NCBI GenBank assembly: GCA_026982235.1
Contig: JALSHM010000445.1
Coordinates: 1 to 8,510, forward strand
Reading direction: 5' to 3'
Source: Robiginitomaculum sp.
Lineage (GTDB): Bacteria > Pseudomonadota > Alphaproteobacteria > Caulobacterales > Maricaulaceae
DNA: 8,510 nt
Positions 1 through 6,246 of the stretch are shown one piece after another (position 1 is the stretch's first letter; every line of letters begins with the position of its first letter). The notes under the pieces were generated by a model, which saw only the letters and a program-made list of their open reading frames with translations, did not search any database and had not been told where the DNA came from. Position numbers and translations under genes: made by a program.

Positions 1-18
1 TATACTTTTCGCACATGA

Positions 19-1059
19 CTATCCATCATCTGATCCCGTGAATAATGTTGGTTGTTCCAGCTTTAACGGCGTAGCTAGTCCCAAATGGGCGAAGGCGTGG
101 GGTGTGGCCACCCGCCCGCGCGGGGTACGTTGTAGGAAACCTTTTTGAATGAGATATGGCTCTATCACCTCCTCAAGGGCATCACGGGCTTCGGATAAAG
201 CCGCCGCCATCGTGTCCGCACCTACCGGACCGCCGCCGAACATTTCGCACAGTGCCGATAAATAGCGCATGTCTTGACTATCCAAGCCAATATCGTCGAC
301 CCCCAGCCGAAGCAAAGCGGCATCCGCTACCTTGGCATCTATCACACCTGCGCCAGCATGTTCAGCCAAGTCTCGCACCCGGCGCAAGAGACGCCCGGCC
401 ACACGCGGTGTGCCGCGTGCGCGTCTGGCAATTTCGTGGGCACCTTCGGCGCTGACATTCAGCCCTAACATACCCGCGCCGCGCACCACAATTTTGGTTA
501 ATTCGACCTCGTCGTAAAATTCGAGCCGCACCGGTATGCCAAATCTGTCCCGCAAAGGCGTCGCCAAAAGCCCTGCCCGTGTTGTTGCGCCGATAAGCGT
601 GAATGGGGATAAATCAATTTTAATCGACCGCGCCGCTGGCCCCTCACCAATAATCAAATCAAGCTCGTAATCTTCCATGGCCGGATACAGGATTTCTTCT
701 ACGGTCGGGTTGAGCCTGTGAATCTCATCAATAAATAACACATCGCGCGGCTCCATATTGGTGAGCAGCGCCGCTAAATCTCCAGCCTTTGAAATAACAG
801 GGCCAGAGGTGGCGCGGAAATTCACACCCAGTTCGCGGGCAATAATTTGCGCCAATGTGGTCTTGCCTAGCCCTGGCGGCCCGGACAATAAGACATGGTC
901 CATAGCCTCAGAGCGCCGCCCTGCCGCTTCGACAAAGACCTTAAGATTGGCAATAGAAGACTTTTGACCAACAAAATCCTCAAACGCGAGCGGGCGCAGG
1001 GCTTTGTCACTACGGTCACCCACTTGCGGCGCCCCATCTATGATGCGCTCATCGTTCAA
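19..1059 (-). CDS. ruvB: Holliday junction branch migration ATPase RuvB
   Basis: RuvB is the hexameric AAA+ motor that drives branch migration of Holliday junctions together with RuvA, in the cytoplasm. The 346-residue product has the family's normal length. Visible motifs are Walker A GPPGLGKT (about 60-67), Walker B LFIDE (108-112), sensor 1 GATTR (157-161) and the arginine-finger region TPLRDRF (167-173). The C-terminal third (about 260-335) matches the winged-helix DNA-binding domain. The start codon is TTG, overlapping the ruvA stop in the sequence TTGA. It is preceded by AAGGAG with an 8-nt spacer, and no ATG lies nearby in frame, so the TTG is well supported. It is the last gene of the ruvC-ruvA-ruvB operon within this window, and the gene is complete. 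Confidence 0.98.
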   Translation of the reverse strand: MNDERIIDGAPQVGDRSDKALRPLAFEDFVGQKSSIANLKVFVEAAGRRSEAMDHVLLSGPPGLGKTTLAQIIARELGVNFRATSGPVISKAGDLAALLTNMEPRDVLFIDEIHRLNPTVEEILYPAMEDYELDLIIGEGPAARSIKIDLSPFTLIGATTRAGLLATPLRDRFGIPVRLEFYDEVELTKIVVRGAGMLGLNVSAEGAHEIARRARGTPRVAGRLLRRVRDLAEHAGAGVIDAKVADAALLRLGVDDIGLDSQDMRYLSALCEMFGGGPVGADTMAAALSEARDALEEVIEPYLIQKGFLQRTPRGRVATPHAFAHLGLATPLKLEQPTLFTGSDDG

Positions 1060-1676
1060 CTACTTAGCTCCTTCAGCGCCGCTTTGACCAGCGCATTTAA
1101 TTCTAGCTCAGAATCAATTTGTAACGCGTTAGCCACGGCACGCAAAGCCTGCGAATGCTCAATCCCAAGATTAACCAGTGCCGAAACGGCATCTTTTTGT
1201 GCCGTCATCTCGGTTTTTTCCACCACGCGCACATCTCCGCCCGCATCCGCAAATGATGGCGTAAAGCCCCGCCCCTTGGGCGGCGGTTTCCCTGATAATT
1301 CCACCACGATGCGCCCGGCCAAGCTTGGCCCAACACCGTTCGCCCGCGCAAATGCGGCTTTATCCTCTAGAGACGCCGCAGATAATATCTCGCCCGGCGT
1401 CATAATATCTAAAATAGCCAGCGCCGCTTTTGGCCCGACCTTTTGCACCATTTGCAAGCGCACAAACCAAGCACGTTCCTCCTCGCCGGAAAACCCAAAC
1501 AAGGTGATCGCTTGTTCACGCACATGGGTTTCCACATGCAATACAGCCTCCGCGCCCACGGATAAAGTCGACAAAGTCCGCCCTGAACACTTGACCAAAT
1601 AGCCAACGCCGTTCACATCAATAATAGCTTCGTCCGTACCGATAACGATGACGACACCTTTGAGCATGCCTATCAT
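1056..1676 (-). CDS. ruvA: Holliday junction DNA helicase subunit RuvA
   Basis: RuvA is the tetrameric protein that binds four-way junctions, holds them in a square-planar form and recruits RuvB. The 206-residue product begins with the family's typical MIG.L.G pattern. It has an N-terminal OB-fold (about 1-62), then two helix-hairpin-helix motifs: [13 protein letters not shown] (77-89) and [13 protein letters not shown] (112-124). A variable linker (about 130-155) leads to the small C-terminal domain III (about 156-206) that contacts RuvB. The ATG overlaps the ruvC TGA by four bases (ATGA), and the ruvA stop overlaps the ruvB TTG in the same way, so the three genes are probably translationally coupled. 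It should be SOS-inducible through the LexA box upstream of ruvC. Confidence 0.97.
   Translation of the reverse strand: MIGMLKGVVIVIGTDEAIIDVNGVGYLVKCSGRTLSTLSVGAEAVLHVETHVREQAITLFGFSGEEERAWFVRLQMVQKVGPKAALAILDIMTPGEILSAASLEDKAAFARANGVGPSLAGRIVVELSGKPPPKGRGFTPSFADAGGDVRVVEKTEMTAQKDAVSALVNLGIEHSQALRAVANALQIDSELELNALVKAALKELSS
1068..1073 (-). promoter_or_regulatory. Shine-Dalgarno site of ruvB
   Basis: AAGGAG on the minus strand lies inside the last codons of ruvA, 8 nt before a TTG codon. It decides the ruvB start, since no ATG is available near the N-terminus. The TTG overlaps the ruvA TGA by four bases, an arrangement typical of translational coupling. Confidence 0.75.
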
Positions 1677-2209
1677 GCTAGCCTCCCCCGTCTGATAACA
1701 TTGTGCAAAGCCCCCGCCGCGCTTGCCCTATGGGCGTGGCAAATCGCAATCGCCAGCGCATCTGCCGCGTCGCCGGCTTTTAGGTTTTGCCCCGGCAATA
1801 GGACATTCATCATAGCCGCAACTTGGGCTTTGTCGGCTTGGCCGGTGCCAACCACAGATTTCTTGACCTTTTTGGCCGAGTATTCCCCCACATAAAGCCC
1901 GGCTTGGGCGGGTGCTAGCAAACATACGGCCCGCGCATGGCCAAGCTTCATAGCCGAAGCCGGATTATTGTTCATGAACACTTCCTCTACCGCCGCTTCG
2001 TCGGGCGCGAACATATTTATCAAATCGGCAAGCGCATCATAAAGCTGGTTTAGCCTGAGCGCCATATCCTGATTGGCCGCTGGCTGTATCACACCGTGCC
2101 CAATATGGGTTATTTTCAAACCTTGTGCCTCAACCACACCCCAGCCGCATTTAACCAGTGAAGGATCTATCCCCAATATCCGAATCCTTTGATGTCTTTT
2201 GCTGCTCAT
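1673..2209 (-). CDS. ruvC: Crossover junction endodeoxyribonuclease RuvC
   Basis: RuvC is the dimeric, Mg2+-dependent resolvase that cuts Holliday junctions symmetrically. The chosen start gives 178 residues, near the usual length of about 173. The RNase H-like catalytic acids are visible: D15 in ILGIDPS, E75 in AVEEVF, and D147 and D150 in GDAADALA. Reading can extend upstream to an ATG at 2281, but that adds 24 residues unlike the family and would place the SOS box inside the coding region, so 2209 is preferred. No Shine-Dalgarno sequence precedes the ATG; the upstream bases are the LexA box followed by a T-run, so the mRNA may be leaderless or nearly so. It is first in the ruvCAB operon. 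The gene yebC, often found upstream in proteobacteria, is absent here. Confidence 0.96.
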   Translation of the reverse strand: MSSKRHQRIRILGIDPSLVKCGWGVVEAQGLKITHIGHGVIQPAANQDMALRLNQLYDALADLINMFAPDEAAVEEVFMNNNPASAMKLGHARAVCLLAPAQAGLYVGEYSAKKVKKSVVGTGQADKAQVAAMMNVLLPGQNLKAGDAADALAIAICHAHRASAAGALHNVIRRGRLA

Positions 2210-2214
2210 AAAAA

Positions 2215-2229
2215 GAACACTAAGCGAAC
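2215..2229 (-). promoter_or_regulatory. LexA (SOS) box of the ruvCAB operon
   Basis: The minus strand reads GTTCGCTTAGTGTTC, an exact match to the alphaproteobacterial LexA direct repeat GTTC-N7-GTTC. It ends 5 nt before the ruvC ATG. LexA bound here would cover the promoter or the transcription start and repress the whole operon. An identical spacing is found at lexA in the same window, which supports the assignment. No other GTTC-N7-GTTC was noticed in the window. Confidence 0.88.
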
Positions 2230-2298
2230 ACGGCAAATAAGTCGAGAGCTTTTGTGTTAATGAAAGATTACGACGAAACAACCGCTATGGACATATTT

Positions 2299-2760
2299 TC
2301 AATCATTACTCGATTTCTTTTTAAGCGCGTCCCGCACCTCTTTTAATGTTTTTAAGGCCAGTATCTGAGCATGGGGCAGCTTCCCTAAAATCGGCGTACC
2401 ATGTTCGCTGATTGGAAAGTATTCTTCACACCATAACAATCTCTGAACCCTACTCAAAATAAAAGACGTGTCACGGCATAGTCCACATCGATCAAGCGCT
2501 ACATAATTGTGTACACGCAATACCTCCCACGGAAGCCTGTCATTCTGAGGTTGAGAAGTGCCATAAGCTATTTGCAAAGAAGCATAATTTAATTCCGTAT
2601 TTTTATCTTTAAAAACACTCTTTGATAAAACAAGACCCGGATGCCTATCAGGCCCAGGTTCATAAGGTGCCTCGTCATAAGGAAAATTCACCCAAACAAT
2701 ATCATATATTTCTGGAGAAGAGGCTATATCGTATATATTGTGTCCAAGAACAACAGGCAC
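2299..2760 (-). CDS. PemK/MazF-like protein, probable toxin of a toxin-antitoxin pair
   Basis: The 153-residue product resembles PemK/MazF-type proteins, which are usually endoribonucleases with an SH3-like barrel. The supporting pattern is IVWVNFPYDEAPYEPGP (about 21-37) followed by RHPGLVLS (39-46), like the family's first strand, loop and R-P-x-LVLS segment. The later stretch QIAYGTSQ (63-70) and the SFILSRVQRL strand (99-108) also fit. The first codon is GTG and no ATG is present in the frame; a weak ribosome site makes coupling to the upstream gene likely, since only 5 nt separate them. It contains three cysteines (92, 95, 111). The cassette is more AT-rich than the ruv genes, which suggests acquisition. 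Family placement is by recognition only, and catalytic activity is not established. Confidence 0.6.
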   Translation of the reverse strand: MPVVLGHNIYDIASSPEIYDIVWVNFPYDEAPYEPGPDRHPGLVLSKSVFKDKNTELNYASLQIAYGTSQPQNDRLPWEVLRVHNYVALDRCGLCRDTSFILSRVQRLLWCEEYFPISEHGTPILGKLPHAQILALKTLKEVRDALKKKSSND

Positions 2761-2765
2761 ATTGG

Positions 2766-2972
2766 TTACCAGATTTCGCCGCCGACTAAAATACCTTCGG
2801 CTAATGCTTCTTCTAATTCTTCTTTGGACAGGCCAGAACGGTACATCATGGCTTTGTTCATGATGTCAAAGTGCTTATCCGTTATGTCTTTCGAATAATC
2901 AAATTCAACTGGATTAGGTAAATTAGCTTCCTGAAACATGAGGTCAGACCGTGGCTTTGGCTTTTTAGTCAC
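2766..2972 (-). CDS. Small protein upstream of the MazF-like gene, probable antitoxin
   Basis: This encodes a 68-residue protein with a basic N-terminus (TKKPKPRS) and a strongly acidic helical segment, SGLSKEELEEALAEG (about 46-60). I do not recognise its family. The role is inferred from position: it is a small gene directly upstream of, and 5 nt from, a PemK/MazF-like gene, the usual antitoxin-first order. The start is GTG, chosen because AAGGAG lies 6 nt upstream. An AT-rich region with promoter-like elements precedes it. Typical MazE antitoxins carry an AbrB-type DNA-binding domain; none is evident here, so it could be a different antitoxin class or an accessory protein. Confidence 0.65.
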   Translation of the reverse strand: MTKKPKPRSDLMFQEANLPNPVEFDYSKDITDKHFDIMNKAMMYRSGLSKEELEEALAEGILVGGEIW

Positions 2973-2978
2973 ATCTTG

Positions 2979-2984
2979 CTCCTT
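2979..2984 (-). promoter_or_regulatory. Shine-Dalgarno site of the putative antitoxin
   Basis: AAGGAG on the minus strand lies 6 nt before the GTG start and decides it. An ATG two bases upstream of that GTG is in another frame, so it does not compete as a start for this gene. Confidence 0.7.
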
Positions 2985-3081
2985 AACTTTGGGTGATGTA
3001 TATATAACATAAACTTCCTATTACAACGATTAATATTAACTCAAAAACTGCATTTATTTTATCTGTTGCTAAAATGTCCTC

Positions 3082-3098
3082 GTATACACACAGTATAC
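3082..3098. repeat. Paired GTATAC palindromes, possible operator
   Basis: Two perfect 6-bp palindromes, GTATAC, are separated by five bases (ACACA), so their centres are 11 bp apart, about one helical turn. The pair lies about 110 bp upstream of the putative antitoxin start and about 90 bp past the end of the acyltransferase gene. Antitoxins often bind palindromes near their own promoter, so an operator is possible, though the distance is longer than usual. No direct evidence of function can be seen. Confidence 0.35.
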
Positions 3099-3188
3099 AA
3101 CGCGCGAATATAGCATGGATAAGAATTGATAGTTACATATTTTCATATACTTAGAACAAACCTCCCAATTAAATAAAAATAGTTTCAT

Positions 3189-3788
3189 TCACTGATTTTC
3201 CGGCTTGATTCCGGTAAATCTTGCATCGCAATACGCGCGCAGGGTTTTGGCTTGGGCGGTTAAATCGCCTGTTAGTACATCCAATTGCACAAGTTTATCT
3301 ATAACAAGCGTCTTGTCGGGCGCATCTATGCCGACCACTAGGATCGGGATATTTGCACCGTGGGCAATGCGCAAGAAACCGGTTTTCCATTTGTCTATTT
3401 TGGAACGCGTACCTTCGGGCGACATGCCGAGCCATACATTTTCTTGCCCGTTAATCCAGTCTATAGTCTGTTCTAGAATATCGGTTTTCTCAGAGCGGTA
3501 GACCGGAACACCGCCTGTCCATTTTAACAGACTGCGGAACGGCCATTTATTTATTTCGCTTTTCATGAGATAGCGCACCCGTAGCCCCATATAAAACTTG
3601 GCAGCCATGGCAATGATATAGTCCCAATTAGACGTATGGGGCGCAATGATAACCAAGAGTTTTTTCTCATCAGGCAGCGTACCGACTATGGACCAGCCAA
3701 AGAGTTTGAGAAACACCCAACCTATAAAATGGCTGATAAAACCACCTTGGCGGGGCATAGCTTTGGATTGGATGGTTCTGCGTTTCAT
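3189..3788 (-). CDS. PlsC-like lysophospholipid acyltransferase family protein
   Basis: The 199-residue protein has the glycerolipid acyltransferase (PlsC/AGPAT-like) motifs. The catalytic HX4D box is HTSNWD (H51, D56), the second block is GGVPVYRSEK (92-101), the substrate-binding EGTR is at 125-128, and a fourth block is IPILVVGID (147-155). A hydrophobic segment near residues 18-36 probably anchors it to the inner membrane. Members of this family transfer acyl chains to lysophospholipids or related acceptors; the substrate cannot be told from sequence. AAGGAG lies only 2 nt before the ATG, so M11 (3758) is a possible alternative start. It follows bufC by 41 nt with no visible terminator, so it is probably the last gene of the buf operon, an unusual partner for that system. 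Confidence 0.88.
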   Translation of the reverse strand: MKRRTIQSKAMPRQGGFISHFIGWVFLKLFGWSIVGTLPDEKKLLVIIAPHTSNWDYIIAMAAKFYMGLRVRYLMKSEINKWPFRSLLKWTGGVPVYRSEKTDILEQTIDWINGQENVWLGMSPEGTRSKIDKWKTGFLRIAHGANIPILVVGIDAPDKTLVIDKLVQLDVLTGDLTAQAKTLRAYCDARFTGIKPENQ

Positions 3789-3829
3789 TGCTCCTTTATT
3801 GGGAAAAACTGTATAATTTCAAGTGTAAA

Positions 3830-4597
3830 TCAGAAACTGACAAACAAACCCGCACCTACGGCATTGGGCAGAAGCGCCGTTATTTCTGGCTCGCCGCTAT
3901 CGGGGGGCATGTCTATGATGGCGGCATTGATGGCGGCGGCGAGGGTTTCACCTTTGGCAAGGGCGGCCATAAAACTATATTCCGCTGGCTCTAAGGCTCG
4001 ATAATTGACCATATTCTCATAGCGCCACACCAACACATATTGCTTGTGTTTTTCCAATTCTATCTTTCCCTCTAGGTCTTGATCATTGCGGATATTCGAC
4101 CATATATCGAACACAGGCCATTGTAAGGCTAGCAATGCCACACCGGGGGCAAGGGTCAATGTCACTGTCTCAAGATTTGTGCCTTGCTCTGCCAATTTGG
4201 CCAAGTCTTCAATGGCTAACAAGTCCGCATCCGCCGCCAAATGCGCCAGTGTCCAAGCCCGGTCGAGATGGCAAATATCGCTAAGATAAGGCAAGCGGTG
4301 ATCTATTTTATATTTATCGACAATTTTGACAAAATTTGCGCCATAATTATTCAGCGCCCTCTGCCGTGCCGGATATTTTTCAATATAGGCATGGACAAGT
4401 TTCAAGAAAAAGTCCTCACCGACAATATCCAGAACCGACATATAATTGGCCGCCAGCACATCATACAGCGCCGAGACCGAATTATTGCGGTATACACTGA
4501 CAAATTTCGCGTCAAAGCCCGAATCTTTATGCCGCGCCAAAGCTTGCGGGTCACTGCCGTCGACCACTTTGGCCATGGCTGTCATATATGCTTTCAT
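3830..4597 (-). CDS. bufC: DUF2063-family bufferin maturation partner BufC
   Basis: The 255-residue protein matches the DUF2063 (HvfC/BufC) pattern. The N-terminal domain (about 30-120) contains SVYRNNSVSALYDVL (34-48), VGEDFF (59-64), Y71 and ALNNYGANF (81-89), followed by PYLSDICHLDRAW (103-115). The C-terminal part (about 130-255) is more variable. In known bufferin and oxazolin systems this protein delivers the precursor peptide to the DUF692 oxidase and forms a complex with it. Its ATG overlaps the bufB TGA by four bases (ATGA), which fits coupled production of the two partners. The ribosome site is weak; M5 and M8 are alternative starts. The symbol rests on family and gene order. Confidence 0.88.
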   Translation of the reverse strand: MKAYMTAMAKVVDGSDPQALARHKDSGFDAKFVSVYRNNSVSALYDVLAANYMSVLDIVGEDFFLKLVHAYIEKYPARQRALNNYGANFVKIVDKYKIDHRLPYLSDICHLDRAWTLAHLAADADLLAIEDLAKLAEQGTNLETVTLTLAPGVALLALQWPVFDIWSNIRNDQDLEGKIELEKHKQYVLVWRYENMVNYRALEPAEYSFMAALAKGETLAAAINAAIIDMPPDSGEPEITALLPNAVGAGLFVSF

Positions 4598-5478
4598 GCC
4601 AATATCTCGTCTTTGGCTAGCGTATTTTTGCTGGTTAGGCGTGCTGGCTTATGACCTAGGGCTTTATTGGCGCGATTATACTCGCCCAACATAATGTCAA
4701 ATTCCGGAATATTGCCGTCGCGCTCCAAGAGCACTGGCCGAGGGCCCAAATGCGCTATGGCCACGTCCAGCAAATCCCAAACCGGATCAGCAACCGGGGC
4801 GGAATGGGTATCAATCAATAGATCATTGCCGCGAATAAGGTCTGCCTCAAAACCAGCAATATGTATCTCGCCGACCAGTTCAGGGGCGATTGCCCGTACA
4901 TAAGCCGCCGCGTCAATACCCGTATTGACTGAGCTGATATAAATATTATTCACGTCCATCAACAAGCCGCAGCCAGCCCGCTTGGCAATTTCACACAGAA
5001 ATTCTGGTTCATCCAGTTCGGTTGTCGTTCGCATATAATTGGTTGGGTTTTCAATGAGAATTTGACGGCCTATGCCGTTTTGAAACTCATCTATGCGCGC
5101 CACCATATGGTCTTGAACCTGGCGGGTACGCGGGAGGGGCAGAAGGTCAGCAAAAAACCGACCTTCAAAGCTGGACCATGTGGCATGTTCTGAAACCTGA
5201 ACCGGATTAAACCTGTCAATCAGGGATTTCAAAGCCGCCATATGGTCTTTGTCAAATGGGTCAAGCCCGCCCAAGGACGCGCCAACCCCGTGAAAACTCA
5301 TCGAGAATTTTTGTGCGAACTCGGATAACCAAGCCAGACGTGGCCCACCCGCGACCATATAATTTTCGGGGTGGACCTCATACCAGATGTCCTTGCTGGA
5401 AAGCACAAGCGCTTCGGAATAAAAATCCGGCTTAAGCCCCATTCCGGCGAGGCAAGGTAAAACTGGCAATTTTGGCAT
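4594..5478 (-). CDS. bufB: DUF692 multinuclear non-heme iron oxidase BufB (MNIO)
   Basis: The 294-residue protein belongs to DUF692, TIM-barrel enzymes (MbnB, TglH, HvfB, BufB) that use two or three iron ions and O2 to modify peptide cysteines. Candidate metal ligands visible in order are H63 (SFHGVG), E97 (VSEHATW), E143 (IENPTNY), D175 (MDVNN), H206 (EIHIAG), D223 and H225 (DTHSAP) and E252 (LLERDGN); E38 lies in the early HPENY segment. This full set argues for an active enzyme. In the bufferin pathway it converts precursor cysteines to 5-thiooxazoles. It starts 39 nt after bufA and overlaps bufC by four bases, so its likely substrate is the cysteine-repeat peptide encoded just upstream. 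The Shine-Dalgarno site is weak. Confidence 0.95.
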   Translation of the reverse strand: MPKLPVLPCLAGMGLKPDFYSEALVLSSKDIWYEVHPENYMVAGGPRLAWLSEFAQKFSMSFHGVGASLGGLDPFDKDHMAALKSLIDRFNPVQVSEHATWSSFEGRFFADLLPLPRTRQVQDHMVARIDEFQNGIGRQILIENPTNYMRTTTELDEPEFLCEIAKRAGCGLLMDVNNIYISSVNTGIDAAAYVRAIAPELVGEIHIAGFEADLIRGNDLLIDTHSAPVADPVWDLLDVAIAHLGPRPVLLERDGNIPEFDIMLGEYNRANKALGHKPARLTSKNTLAKDEILA

Positions 5479-5517
5479 CAGACTTTCTTTTCTTTTCTGC
5501 CGCTTTGCGCCAGTGAC

Positions 5518-6123
5518 TTATTTTGGCGTAAGCGATCCGTTGCCGGCAGGCGTTATAATTGACGTACAGCTGCCTTTAGGTACATATACCCATGCATCGC
5601 CCTGCCAATCAACTGTTGCATTGCCTTTACAGGTAATACCTGCACTGGCTTTACAGTCAGCCTTAGCCATTTTGTCGCCCTTACAGCTCATACCTGCACC
5701 TGCCTTACAATCATGCTTAGCCATCTTGCCCTTACAGCTCATGCCTGCACCAGACTTGCAATCATGCTTGGCACCTTTACAGCTTGAGCCAGCACCCGCT
5801 TTACAATCGGCTTTTGCGCCCTTGCAGCTTGATCCTGTGCCTGCTTTGCAATCAGACTTAGCGCCTTTGCAACTTGTCCCTGATGCAGCACCGCAATCAT
5901 TCTCGCCTTTAAGGGAAACGCCATAGCATTTTTCACGCTCACCTTCGGCAAGAGAGCCACCGCCTACCCATTTGGAAAATGCGGATTTAACAGATGTCGG
6001 GGCGGATTGTGCAATGGATATACCTGCACTGGGGCCAGCGGGTGTTGTCGTCGTACAACCTACACCGGCGGCCAAGATGGCGCCTACGGCTATTGTTTTA
6101 GATATTTTTAGATGTGCTGACAT
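5518..6123 (-). CDS. bufA: Repeat-expanded cysteine-rich bufferin precursor (DUF2282, BufA1-like)
   Basis: The 201-residue exported peptide is the probable substrate of BufB and BufC. A hydrophobic segment (about 8-22) forms a signal peptide; C23 follows it, but the preceding GVG is a poor lipobox. A low-complexity linker leads to the DUF2282 core. That core starts EKCYGVSLKGENDC (65-77 region, C66 and C77) and ends TCKGNATVDWQGDAWVYVPKGSC (about 164-186) with C165 and C186. Between them, residues 84-163 are five tandem units of the type SCKGAK-x-DCKAGxGS, each with two cysteines. The mature part therefore has 14 cysteines, where a minimal DUF2282 protein would have four. The units are lysine-rich. 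AGGAGG lies 5 nt before the ATG, so translation should be strong. First gene of the buf operon. Copper buffering is inferred from the family. Confidence 0.9.
   Translation of the reverse strand: MSAHLKISKTIAVGAILAAGVGCTTTTPAGPSAGISIAQSAPTSVKSAFSKWVGGGSLAEGEREKCYGVSLKGENDCGAASGTSCKGAKSDCKAGTGSSCKGAKADCKAGAGSSCKGAKHDCKSGAGMSCKGKMAKHDCKAGAGMSCKGDKMAKADCKASAGITCKGNATVDWQGDAWVYVPKGSCTSIITPAGNGSLTPK
5635..5874 (-). repeat. Five in-frame tandem repeats within bufA
   Basis: Coding tandem repeats correspond to residues 84-163. Units 1-3 are 45 bp each (5830-5874, 5785-5829, 5740-5784), unit 4 is 51 bp (5689-5739) and unit 5 is 54 bp (5635-5688). Cysteine spacing alternates 7 and 8 residues in units 1-3, and grows to 9 and 10 within units 4 and 5 through insertion of residues such as KMAK. 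All length changes are multiples of three, so the frame is kept. The pattern suggests growth by slippage or unequal recombination under selection for cysteine number. It is a hotspot where copy number may vary between strains. Confidence 0.93.
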
Positions 6124-6128
6124 GTGTT

Positions 6129-6134
6129 CCTCCT
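6129..6134 (-). promoter_or_regulatory. Strong Shine-Dalgarno site of bufA
   Basis: A full AGGAGG on the minus strand lies 5 nt before the bufA ATG. It is the strongest ribosome site of the operon; bufB and bufC have weak sites. This fits a precursor peptide made in excess over its modifying enzymes. Confidence 0.8.
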
Positions 6135-6163
6135 ATTCAGCTAATTATCCCTGAGCGGGCTTT

Positions 6164-6174
6164 GCGAATATCGC
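6164..6174. promoter_or_regulatory. Dyad GCGA-N3-TCGC upstream of bufA
   Basis: A short inverted repeat, GCGAATATCGC, lies 41-51 bp before the bufA ATG, where an operator or core promoter would be expected. Its regulator is unknown, and it could be chance. No convincing sigma70 promoter for bufA could be assigned nearby. Confidence 0.3.
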
Positions 6175-6208
6175 TATTTCCTTGTGTGCCTAAACACTAT
6201 CCGACAAC

Positions 6209-6246
6209 TGTGATAATTCACATGAAATCATATCACGTTATTGTGA
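6209..6246. promoter_or_regulatory. Cluster of GTGA/TCAC dyads upstream of the buf operon
   Basis: TGTGA-N4-TCACA occurs at 6209-6222 and TCAC-N6-GTGA at 6233-6246, with ATGA-N2-TCAT in between. The half-sites resemble those of CRP/FNR-type regulators, but the 4-bp spacer of the first does not match the CRP 6-bp spacer. The cluster lies 86-123 bp upstream of bufA, a position suited to an activator or upstream operator. Confidence 0.35.

Noticed and set aside
895..1602. Long open frame on the plus strand (235 codons) opposite ruvB and ruvA
   Set aside because: It lies antisense to two clear ruv genes, its translation has no recognisable domain, and its composition is that of a reverse reading of conserved coding sequence.
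2210..2281. Longer ruvC starting at 2281
   Set aside because: The extra 24 residues are not like the family, and the SOS box would lie inside the coding sequence.
3636..4004. Plus-strand open frame across the acyltransferase-bufC junction
   Set aside because: It overlaps two supported minus-strand genes and has no recognisable features of its own.
5635..5874. Regularly spaced repeats suggestive of a CRISPR array
   Set aside because: The period is 45-54 bp with no unique spacers, all changes are multiples of three, and the repeats encode a cysteine motif inside a gene.
5513..5926. Plus-strand open frame encoding a periodic PLQLxPAPALQS-type peptide
   Set aside because: It is the mirror of the tandem repeats in bufA. 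It has no ribosome site, and the minus-strand reading has a signal peptide and DUF2282 ends.
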